From UBA10438 sp044238605 (GTDB lineage Bacteria > Bacteroidota > Ignavibacteria > Kapaibacteriales > Kapaibacteriaceae), in the NCBI GenBank assembly GCA_044238605.1, contig JBIICY010000008.1, positions 29,464-93,463 on the forward strand: 64,000 nt of DNA, given 5' to 3'. The notes under the pieces are model-generated. The model saw nothing but the letters and a program-made list of their open reading frames with translations. It had not been told where the DNA came from and ran no database searches. The position numbers and the translations under genes were made by a program. Of this stretch, positions 53,239 through 60,890 are shown in pieces; the stretch's first letter is position 1; each line of letters starts with the position of its first letter.

Positions 53239-55478
53239 CGCTCAACGGTTTTGATTCCCTTGATCTTGTGCAGTCTGTCGAAGATTTTCTGCAGATGGGC
53301 AAGGTCCGTAACGAAAACCGTAAGGATTCCCTCAAACATGGAATCGAATGCATCAATGTTCACTCCGCGGATGTTCGTCTTTTGGACCGAAATCACCGCG
53401 CTCGTGATTTCGTTGAGCATTCCGGGCCGGTCTTCACCGGTAATCTTTACCGCAGCAAGAAATTCGTTTGATTCAGACGAAGACCACTCCAGCATAACAA
53501 GACGGGTCTTGAGTTTCTCATGGAGATCCGCAACATTCCTGCACGATGCGCGATGAACCTTGATTCCACTACCGATCGTTACGATACCTACGACGTTGTC
53601 TCCGGGAATCGGATTGCAGCAACGAGCATAGGAATACAGGATCTTCTGGCTTTGTGCACTCTGACCCACGATCTGAATGCCGTTGGCACTGCTGCGTGCA
53701 GCGCCGCTGAACTTCTCAAAGGTGATATTGCTTGCTGTTTCCTTTGCTGGCGCAGGAGGCTGAAGTAGTCGTGTTATGAACTCCCCTGCGGCATCTGGAG
53801 TAAGCTCTGATAACCCCAACGCTGCATAGAATTCTGTGCGTCCCTCATACTTGGTGGAAATCAGGAGCTTTTCAAGGTCATCATCATTGATATGCAGGCC
53901 AAGCTTCTTGGCGCGCTTTTCCCAGAGTTCTTTGCCTTCCAGCACGCGGGTTCTGCGCTCTTCATTCAGTATCCGCCGAATGTGCGTTTTTGCTTTATGC
54001 GTAATGGCAATTCGCTCCCAGTCGCGATGGGGCGACTGGTTCTTTGAGGTTAGGATTACAACCTGATCACCGGTCTGCAGCTGATGATCAAGCGGTACGA
54101 TCTTCCCGTTGACTTTTGCACCTATACACCGGGCGCCTATCTGCGAGTGGATATCGAAGGCAAAATCAATCGGGGTAGCCCCTTTCGGCAGAATTCTTAG
54201 ATCGCCCTTTGGTGTAAAACAGTAGATCTCGTCCTGGTAGAGGTTAAGCTTAAAACTCTCGAGCAGTTCCTGAGCCGCTTCTTCTCCGGCGTTTTCGAAA
54301 ACGTCCCGCACCCAGTCTGCCCATTCTTCAAGGTCCGACGAATCGATCCATGAAGCTGTAGCACCAGACCCGGCCTTGTAGCGAAAGTGTGCCGCTACAC
54401 CGCGTTCTGCGAGATCATGCATTGCACGTGTGCGAATCTGCACTTCTACGAGCTTGCCGTCCGTGCTCATCACGGTGGTATGAAGAGACTGGTATCCGTT
54501 CTTCTTCGGCACGCTGATAAAGTCTTTGAAGCGCTCTGGTACCGGGCGATAGATCTCACTCACGATACCATAGGCAAGAAAGCAATCGTTGTTCTCCTGC
54601 GTATCGAGAATGATTCGAATTGCAAGCAGATCGAAAAGTTCATCAATACTCTTATTCTGTACGATCATCTTGCGATAGATCGAGTACAGGTGTTTTGGAC
54701 GTCCACTGATCTCGAACTTTAGCTTGTTCTCGCCGAGCTTATCACCAATGGGCTTTGAGAATTTTTCAATAAACGTCTCACGCTCCTCGCGCGAGAGATT
54801 GAGCTTTCGTTTGATGTCGTCGTAGGCTTCTCGGTTGAGCACCTTGAATGAGAGATCTTCGAGCTCCCATTTGATCGAACCCAGTCCGAAACGATGTGCG
54901 AAGGGGGCATAGAGCTCCATCGTTTCGCGGGCTAGACGTTCCTGACGCGGACGAGCGAGCGAGTCGATCGTGCGCATGTTATGAAGTCGGTCGGCAAACT
55001 TGACAAGGATTACACGAACATCATTGACAAGCGATAACAGCAGCTTGCGGTAGTTCTCGGCCTGGGTGATTTCGCGACTCTCAAACACGTCGCTGATCTT
55101 CGTTGCTCCGTCTACGATCTCTGCTACTTCTCGTCCAAACTCCGCGCGCAGGTCCTTGAGTGAAAAGCTTGTGTCCTCTACAACATCGTGAAGCAGTGCC
55201 GCCGCAACGCTGATGTCATCTAGAGGTATCTCGCGGATAACAATAAGTGCAACACTTGCCGGATGTGTATAGTAGGGCTCGCCGGAAACGCGGACGTCTT
55301 TCTCATGCGCTTTTACACAGAATCGAAACGCTCGTTCTACAAGGTCTGCATTGAACCGCGAGAGATGCTTCTTGCCCTGATCGATCAGAAACGCAATGTC
55401 TTTCTCAACGTCGTTTCCAAAGACGTGATCGGGTGTGTCGTTTGATGTTCGACGAAATCTGGTTGAGAAAAACGACAC
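53226..55478 (-). CDS. rel: Bifunctional (p)ppGpp synthetase/hydrolase, Rel/SpoT family
   Basis: About 750 residues; makes and degrades the alarmone (p)ppGpp. The HD hydrolase domain is intact (L-L-H-D-V-V-E-D-T and F-A-D-R-L-H-N-M-R). The synthetase domain has G-R-P-K-H-L-Y-S-I and P-K-K-N-G-Y-Q-S-L-H-T-T. The residues E-R-F-K-D-F give the R-x-K-D motif typical of bifunctional enzymes. TGS, helical, conserved-cysteine (R-C-C-N-P-I-P-G-D) and C-terminal ACT domains follow. The start is uncertain: a GTG at 55478 avoids overlap with the upstream gene, while an ATG at 55550 would overlap that gene's 3' end by 64 bases. Confidence 0.93.
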   Translation of the reverse strand: MSFFSTRFRRTSNDTPDHVFGNDVEKDIAFLIDQGKKHLSRFNADLVERAFRFCVKAHEKDVRVSGEPYYTHPASVALIVIREIPLDDISVAAALLHDVVEDTSFSLKDLRAEFGREVAEIVDGATKISDVFESREITQAENYRKLLLSLVNDVRVILVKFADRLHNMRTIDSLARPRQERLARETMELYAPFAHRFGLGSIKWELEDLSFKVLNREAYDDIKRKLNLSREERETFIEKFSKPIGDKLGENKLKFEISGRPKHLYSIYRKMIVQNKSIDELFDLLAIRIILDTQENNDCFLAYGIVSEIYRPVPERFKDFISVPKKNGYQSLHTTVMSTDGKLVEVQIRTRAMHDLAERGVAAHFRYKAGSGATASWIDSSDLEEWADWVRDVFENAGEEAAQELLESFKLNLYQDEIYCFTPKGDLRILPKGATPIDFAFDIHSQIGARCIGAKVNGKIVPLDHQLQTGDQVVILTSKNQSPHRDWERIAITHKAKTHIRRILNEERRTRVLEGKELWEKRAKKLGLHINDDDLEKLLISTKYEGRTEFYAALGLSELTPDAAGEFITRLLQPPAPAKETASNITFEKFSGAARSSANGIQIVGQSAQSQKILYSYARCCNPIPGDNVVGIVTIGSGIKVHRASCRNVADLHEKLKTRLVMLEWSSSESNEFLAAVKITGEDRPGMLNEITSAVISVQKTNIRGVNIDAFDSMFEGILTVFVTDLAHLQKIFDRLHKIKGIKTVERFEG

Positions 55479-55486
55479 TCCGCAGG

Positions 55487-58342
55487 TTACCTTAGGATGA
55501 TTGCGCGATGATGGACGGCAGTTGCTGTTCTGACGATTACGTGATAGCAACCTGAACTTACGTTCTGCATCATGTATTCGCCCGATGGATATGGGTCGCT
55601 GCCGTTGTAGAGTTCTGCGATCTTCTGTCCGGTAGACGCATAGACATCAACACTCATGTACTCAGCACGCATGTTCTGAGCATTCCAGACAACTGTGCGG
55701 CCCGAGGTCCGCACAGCCAAAACAATGTCGCTGTTGATCGGGCGCGGACCCTCGTACCTAACCGATGTTGTCGTGTCAATAGGGTCGCTGTCGGCAGATT
55801 CTTCAAGCCATGCAAGCCCCTTGCCGAGAATGATCGTGCGCTGGCCACCGTCAAGGAATCGTGATGCGTTGATGCCGAGAATGATTGATCTGAACGTGCC
55901 ACGCTCGTAGCGAGCACCAACAACGGAAGAGTCGCCAGATTGACTCAGCATGGCCTTGCCTCCAGAGACCGGCCGCAGCAGTACGCTCGGCATGTATTGT
56001 CCACCACGGTGATGCGCTAATCTTGGCAGCGCACATTCAACAGTAGCCATGCCAGAAGTAACCGGGTCGCCTAACACACCGGTATACCTGCGCTGACCTT
56101 TGTCGTCTTGTTCTTGTTGTGCGCCGCGCATTGAGACGCCGAACTCGCGGAAAAACTGCACGCTTTGCGCAAGATCGGTGCGCAGCAAGAGGGGGTCGTC
56201 GGCGATGAGCATCACATCGACATTGCGTTCGATGCAGCTTCGCAGGACGGCGTCGTCTACAACACTAATCTCACCAGCCGTGCCGGAGTTCCAGAGTATC
56301 GTCTTGAGGAATGGCAGCTCGTGAGCAATCTCGAGAAATACGTCCGAGGGCAGCATGGTGTAGCCCTTGCGAGTCGTTTGCAGCACGGCATCATTAATGT
56401 TAAACGTACCGTACCGTTCGTCCTGAACTACAACTCTGCGGGTACGTTCCGGCACAATCGTTGTTTGCGCACGGAGTGTGTGATTGCCATTAGCATTGAT
56501 CTCTGCGAGCTCAACAACATACCACGATGTTGTGTCGGGGGATGTGATGTCTACCACGATCTGTGATGACGATGAGGCTGGAATCTTCGGACCCAAGAAC
56601 TGATCAGACCATACGCTCCATTTGCCCGTTCTAGCATCCCATGTACGATGCTGAAACGCAGGCTGATAGGTCTTGGTAGAGTTGCTATTGTATGTGAACG
56701 AAACAGTGTCGCGGAGACCGCGAACAACTGCACGACGATTTGGCACGAGTGAATTCTCGGATCCAAGGTCTAAACGGCAAATTGTGCCTGACTTTTTATC
56801 TGTGTACCAGATCTTACCGTCTGGGCCAACAACAATCCCATGCAGCGAACTGGCAGTGGTTTGAATGTACCCAAGTGGTATGGCCATTTTGCCGTCGAGA
56901 ACATAGACGTAAATCCGCGAGGTCTGTTCATCTCCAACAAGCAAACGCTTGCCGATCACCTCGATACCTATCGGTCTGCTGAGAGAAGAGACAACTGTCC
57001 ACTGAGCTGCATCAATAACCGATGTAAACTCTTCAAGGTTTTCAGCGCTTGAAGGGGGCATTATGAGTGTGTCTTTTACACGGCCGGTTCTGGTATCAAG
57101 GCAGTGGACAGCCCCTTTTCCGGGATCTACATAGTACAGATAGCCGGTGCTCTTGTCGAGCGCAACATGCGCTGGACGTCCGCGCTCTGCAGGTACAATC
57201 GATGTCTCAACGTACCGACGGATAACACCGTCTCGGTGGTCTGTTCCTCCAACTTCGTGTGGATCTCGAAAGTCATATCGCGAGATGCCTTTGTACTTGG
57301 CATCCGATACCCAGTAGACATTTGCCGAGTCGTGGGCAATGCCAAGGTTATACGGACTTTGGTGCAGCATGTCAAGGTGCGAAGCAAGGTAGTCGGGGTC
57401 GTTCTGATATCGTGAGGCAAACACCGACGTATCGCTCGACCACAGCGTAGGCCCCATGAACATATAGTCGAGCTCACCCTCGCCTGGCTCACCATTCTGT
57501 GCCGTAGCAAAGGCGCCGTTGCTGCCCATCGAAATCGACATTGTGCGCCACATGAAATGGCTAGCACGAGAATCTTTTTTGTTCACGATCACAGGATTCG
57601 ACGAGGTTGCCTCGTGAATAATGGCAATTGCATGACCCCGCTTGTCGGTTGTAACTACCCAAAGGTCGTTCGGATGCAGGTAGGAACGATTGAAATCAAG
57701 GTCAAGGGGCTCTACAATCCCATCCTGCGGTCCAGCCACAATAGTGGCAACTGGCTCACGCTGAAGGTACCTGTCGATAAACTCTGGTGCCGCAGCCACC
57801 GGCGTTGCTTCAGAATGATTAAGAACACCGATGATGCGTGCAACGTCCATATCCGGCTCGGACGAAAACGTAGCATACTTCACGCTGCTACCAACGCGCA
57901 CGATCGTTGCATGCAGATCAAAGAGCGTATCGCGCTCTATGCGCTGCGCACCAAGTCTGCGTGCTACTGCGCCATCAGGATCTGATACGTATTCAAAGAT
58001 GGACGTATCTACGTTGTGCTGGGTAACTAACTGCTTCCACTGTGATTCGGTATCCTCACTGATTGCAAGAACGCGCACGCCAAGGTGCCGGAGCTTTTCT
58101 GCGTAGGAATTGATGTAGAGTAGCTGCCGGACGCAATGAGAACAACGATAACCGAGGTACCGAACAATGATCGTGGACCCGCTATTGGAACGGAACAGCT
58201 CGGAAGCTGCAGATTGGAGATCTGCCGGCGGACGGAATGTTGCGCCTGCATGGTCCATCGCCGCATCCTGACCTTGCGCGGGCGCACACAGGAAAAGGAC
58301 AAAGCAGGCAAGCGTAAGCAGAGAGGTGGTGATCCTGTTCAT
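55487..58342 (-). CDS. Secreted thioredoxin/peroxiredoxin-like plus propeller protein with T9SS tail
   Basis: A 951-residue secreted protein. The start at 58342 gives a signal peptide (M-N-R-I-T-T-S-L-L…A-Q-G-Q); the longer frame reads backwards through tRNA-Pro and is rejected. Residues about 35-160 form an AhpC/TSA-like thioredoxin fold with L-G-Y-R-C-S-H-C-V-R-Q (CSHC). Residues about 200-540 contain NHL/propeller-like blades (L-Y-Y-V-D-P-G-K-G-A-V). An unassigned beta-rich part follows, and the last 75 residues resemble a T9SS tail ending A-I-I-L-R. The substrate of the redox domain is unknown. It is separated from rel by 8 bases if the GTG start is used. Confidence 0.78.
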   Translation of the reverse strand: MNRITTSLLTLACFVLFLCAPAQGQDAAMDHAGATFRPPADLQSAASELFRSNSGSTIIVRYLGYRCSHCVRQLLYINSYAEKLRHLGVRVLAISEDTESQWKQLVTQHNVDTSIFEYVSDPDGAVARRLGAQRIERDTLFDLHATIVRVGSSVKYATFSSEPDMDVARIIGVLNHSEATPVAAAPEFIDRYLQREPVATIVAGPQDGIVEPLDLDFNRSYLHPNDLWVVTTDKRGHAIAIIHEATSSNPVIVNKKDSRASHFMWRTMSISMGSNGAFATAQNGEPGEGELDYMFMGPTLWSSDTSVFASRYQNDPDYLASHLDMLHQSPYNLGIAHDSANVYWVSDAKYKGISRYDFRDPHEVGGTDHRDGVIRRYVETSIVPAERGRPAHVALDKSTGYLYYVDPGKGAVHCLDTRTGRVKDTLIMPPSSAENLEEFTSVIDAAQWTVVSSLSRPIGIEVIGKRLLVGDEQTSRIYVYVLDGKMAIPLGYIQTTASSLHGIVVGPDGKIWYTDKKSGTICRLDLGSENSLVPNRRAVVRGLRDTVSFTYNSNSTKTYQPAFQHRTWDARTGKWSVWSDQFLGPKIPASSSSQIVVDITSPDTTSWYVVELAEINANGNHTLRAQTTIVPERTRRVVVQDERYGTFNINDAVLQTTRKGYTMLPSDVFLEIAHELPFLKTILWNSGTAGEISVVDDAVLRSCIERNVDVMLIADDPLLLRTDLAQSVQFFREFGVSMRGAQQEQDDKGQRRYTGVLGDPVTSGMATVECALPRLAHHRGGQYMPSVLLRPVSGGKAMLSQSGDSSVVGARYERGTFRSIILGINASRFLDGGQRTIILGKGLAWLEESADSDPIDTTTSVRYEGPRPINSDIVLAVRTSGRTVVWNAQNMRAEYMSVDVYASTGQKIAELYNGSDPYPSGEYMMQNVSSGCYHVIVRTATAVHHRAIILR

Positions 58343-58381
58343 AGCGGAGAATTTAACGATGAAACACTCTCCAAGAAACAC

Positions 58382-58416
58382 GAACGCCCCCTTCGAAGTT
58401 CTCGAAGGAGGCGTTA
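58382..58416 (-). terminator. Hairpin downstream of tRNA-Pro
   Basis: On the minus strand AACGCC-T-CCTTCGA pairs with a matching arm ending GGCGTT around a short loop, directly after the tRNA. No strong T-tract follows, so it may act in tRNA 3'-end formation rather than efficient termination. Confidence 0.5.
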
Positions 58417-58419
58417 TTG

Positions 58420-58494
58420 TCGGGGTGGCAGGATTCGAACCTGCGACCCTCTGCTCCCAAAGCAGATGCGCTAACCGGGCTGCGCTACACCCCG
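58420..58494 (-). tRNA. tRNA-Pro (anticodon TGG)
   Basis: On the minus strand the acceptor CGGGGTG pairs with CACCCCG. The anticodon stem TCTGC/GCAGA holds loop TTTGGGA, anticodon TGG (Pro). The T-loop is TTCGAAT. The discriminator is A and CCA is not encoded. Confidence 0.95.
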
Positions 58495-58565
58495 ATCCCA
58501 GAAGGGGCTGCAAAGATTGAAATAAATCCGTGAATCACAAAATCAAAAAAAAGAACGCTCGGTTA

Positions 58566-58662
58566 TTGACTACGACAATTGACCTTCCTAAATTCCCATC
58601 GTGTGATTGATTGAGATTGAGAGCCCCTAGACGAGTGGTGACGTCTGGGGGTTCCTCTTTTT
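58566..58662 (+). ncRNA. Candidate small RNA: sigma70-like promoter plus terminator
   Basis: TTGACT at 58566-58571 and TAAATT at 58589-58594 are separated by exactly 17 bases, a classical housekeeping promoter shape. About 10 bases later begins a stretch that ends in a 12-bp hairpin (58622-58633 with 58642-58653, including one G-T pair at each of two positions) followed by CCTCTTTTT. A transcript of about 55-60 bases would be made. No open reading frame fits inside. It could also be an attenuator for the next gene, but that gene has its own promoter element downstream. Confidence 0.45.
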
Positions 58663-58668
58663 ACGTCG

Positions 58669-58676
58669 TAGTTTTG
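58669..58676 (+). promoter_or_regulatory. -7 element abutting the amidohydrolase-like gene (leaderless-type)
   Basis: TAGTTTTG matches TAnnTTTG and ends 4 bases before the ATG at 58681, like the guaB and apbC arrangements. Confidence 0.5.
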
Positions 58677-58680
58677 CAGG

Positions 58681-59976
58681 ATGAAGAATCTCCTATGCCT
58701 CATCCTCGCCGTTACAGCATCGATTGCCGCATTTGCCGGTGACGAAATTCCCGGTGCTCCACAGCAAGTTCCAATTGTACTTAAGAATGCCATCCTTTAT
58801 GGCACGCCATCGATGAATCCGCAGCCGCAGTACATCGTGTTTGCCAACGGCGTGATTACAGAGATAGGTCCAACAGTTACCGTGCCACCCAATGCACGAG
58901 TGATCGACTGCGCTGGCAAGCGTGTGTATCCGGGCTTTATTGCGCCGAACACAACGATAGGTCTTACCGAGATCGATGCCGTACGATCCACACGCGACAT
59001 GGCGGAGGTTGGGTCATTCAATCCGAATGTTCGAGCCGAGACTGCGTATAACCCCGACAGTGAAATCATACCAACGGTGCGCGTAAATGGTGTGCTTATT
59101 GTAAACTCTGTGCCACAAGGCGGAATCGTTGCCGGACGTTCCTCATTGATGCGTCTCGACGGTTGGACTCGCGAAGACATCGCTATTCAATCTTCATCCG
59201 CGCTTGCTATGGAGTGGCCGTCAATGGAGGTATCGAATTCCCGTTGGGTGCGTAAATCGGCAGATGATCAGCGCAAGGATATCAACGAAAGTGTGCGAAA
59301 CATCTACGACCTTTTCTCAAAAGCACGTGCATACAGCAATGCTGTTCTCGCAGGCGTCGATACCGCACAGCGCGACATACGCTATGAAGCAATGCGTGCG
59401 GTGTTTGAGCGTAACCTTCCAGTAATGATTACCGCATCTACCAGACGTCAGATCGAAGCAGTGCTGGACTTCCAGGCAGAGTTTGGTCTTCGCGTGATAT
59501 TAGTTGATGCCTGGGATGCACCCCGTATGATTCCGCAACTGCAGAAGGCGGGCGTAGGTGTTATCATTCCACGCGTCCACTCGCTTCCGCGCAGAGAGGA
59601 AGATGGATACGACGCTGCCTTTGCGCTTCCGAGTATCCTAGCCGAGAATAACATTCCATTTGCATTCAGTGACAACGGATCTTGGCAGCAGCGTAACCTG
59701 CCGTTCCTTGCCGGCACCGCCCGTGCATTTGGTCTTTCCGAGTATGCTGCTGTGAAAGCACTTACCATTTGGCCGGCAATGCTGTTCGGTGTAGACAACA
59801 AGTATGGCTCTCTCGAAGTGGGCAAAAGCGCAACATTGTTTATCAGCGAGGGCGATGCCCTCGATACAAAGACCAATAAGCTCACTGCTGCGTTTATAGA
59901 CGGACGTGAGATTGATCTCAGTACGCGTCACTCACGTCTGGCCAAGAAGTACCGCGAGCGTCTCCAAAGGAAGTAA
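58681..59976 (+). CDS. Exported amidohydrolase-like protein without the usual metal motif
   Basis: A 431-residue exported protein with a signal peptide (about 1-19). The amidohydrolase shell is clear: the composite beta-sandwich (I-V-L-K-N-A-I-L-Y-G … V-I-D-C-A-G-K-R-V-Y-P-G-F-I-A), the barrel, and the closing F-S-D-N-G … A-L-T-I-W-P-A-M-L-F-G-V…Y-G-S-L-E-V-G-K-S-A-T-L-F. Where active enzymes have H-x-H after P-G-x-I-D, this one reads P-N-T-T-I-G-L. Only one later His (R-V-H-S-L-P) and the Asp of F-S-D-N remain. It may be inactive or use other chemistry. The next gene starts 2 bases after its stop. Confidence 0.8.
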   Translation: MKNLLCLILAVTASIAAFAGDEIPGAPQQVPIVLKNAILYGTPSMNPQPQYIVFANGVITEIGPTVTVPPNARVIDCAGKRVYPGFIAPNTTIGLTEIDAVRSTRDMAEVGSFNPNVRAETAYNPDSEIIPTVRVNGVLIVNSVPQGGIVAGRSSLMRLDGWTREDIAIQSSSALAMEWPSMEVSNSRWVRKSADDQRKDINESVRNIYDLFSKARAYSNAVLAGVDTAQRDIRYEAMRAVFERNLPVMITASTRRQIEAVLDFQAEFGLRVILVDAWDAPRMIPQLQKAGVGVIIPRVHSLPRREEDGYDAAFALPSILAENNIPFAFSDNGSWQQRNLPFLAGTARAFGLSEYAAVKALTIWPAMLFGVDNKYGSLEVGKSATLFISEGDALDTKTNKLTAAFIDGREIDLSTRHSRLAKKYRERLQRK

Positions 59977-59978
59977 TC

Positions 59979-60875
59979 GTGCGCAACGGCACACTACTAG
60001 AAGCAACTCAGATAGACGTCCCGCGCGGCTCACTCTCCATGGCCAAGCGAGCGATGTCTACCGAAGACTACGAACGTTATGCCGCCGTAACGCTGCATGA
60101 GATAACCTATGCAAGCGGTGGATTGCGTATCAAAGGCTATATGGCACTTCCGCCTGCCGGACAGGCCTCGTATCCGGCAGTGATCTTTAACCGTGGCGGG
60201 AGCGGTCCAAAGGGAGCGCTCACGGCTGAAACAGCCATGCCCTTCATAGGTCTCTATGCTTCTTGGGGATACGTGGCCATTGCCTCGAATTACCGAGGGG
60301 TAGGGGGCTCAGAAGGCGACATAGAGGAATGGGGAGCTCAGGATGTTGACGATGCAATGAACCTTGTTCCGCTTCTCGAGAAATTGAAGTACATCGATCA
60401 GGACCGTATCGGACTTGTTGGTGGAAGCAGAGGCGGGATGATGGCCTACATGATGCTTGCACGCACGCAGCGCTTTCGTGCAGCTGTAACCTTTGGCGCC
60501 CCCTCGCGAATTCATGAGGAACAGGCTCAGGCCTATATCCGCAAGACGATGCAGAACTACCTGCCAGCCGGATCAAACCCGCAGCTCGAAGCAGAGAAGC
60601 GAAGTGCCGTGCTCTGGGCAGATACGCTCTCGCCAACAACGCCGCTTCTCATACTTCACGGCACGGGTGACAAACGCGTAGATGCGATGCATTCGTTGGA
60701 ACTTGCGACGAAGCTTCAGGAGTTGCATCGGCCATATAAGCTGATCATGTATGATAATGCTGATCACGTCTTAGCTGGACGCCGCACGGAGTCCAATGCC
60801 GATATTCGTTGGTGGCTGAACAATTACGTGATGAACAAAGCACCACTTCCACGCACTGGACCACACGGTGCGTAA
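59979..60875 (+). CDS. Alpha/beta hydrolase, prolyl-oligopeptidase-like
   Basis: A 298-residue serine hydrolase. The nucleophile elbow reads G-G-S-R-G-G (about residue 160). The acid and base are likely in G-T-G-D-K-R-V-D and D-N-A-D-H-V. The fold resembles the S9/dienelactone-hydrolase group; peptide or ester substrate is unknown. No signal peptide is seen with the GTG start at 59979. An ATG at 60039 is the alternative. The near-overlap with the amidohydrolase-like gene and the M1 peptidase downstream suggest a small hydrolytic operon. Confidence 0.8.
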   Translation: MRNGTLLEATQIDVPRGSLSMAKRAMSTEDYERYAAVTLHEITYASGGLRIKGYMALPPAGQASYPAVIFNRGGSGPKGALTAETAMPFIGLYASWGYVAIASNYRGVGGSEGDIEEWGAQDVDDAMNLVPLLEKLKYIDQDRIGLVGGSRGGMMAYMMLARTQRFRAAVTFGAPSRIHEEQAQAYIRKTMQNYLPAGSNPQLEAEKRSAVLWADTLSPTTPLLILHGTGDKRVDAMHSLELATKLQELHRPYKLIMYDNADHVLAGRRTESNADIRWWLNNYVMNKAPLPRTGPHGA

Positions 60876-60890
60876 TATGAGGGAATTACC

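Noticed and set aside
55479..55550. Longer ATG start for rel
   Set aside because: It would overlap the T9SS tail of the upstream gene by 64 bases and adds residues without family similarity; kept only as an alternative.
58343..58513. N-terminal extension of the 951-residue T9SS protein
   Set aside because: It reads through tRNA-Pro and would precede a normal signal peptide.
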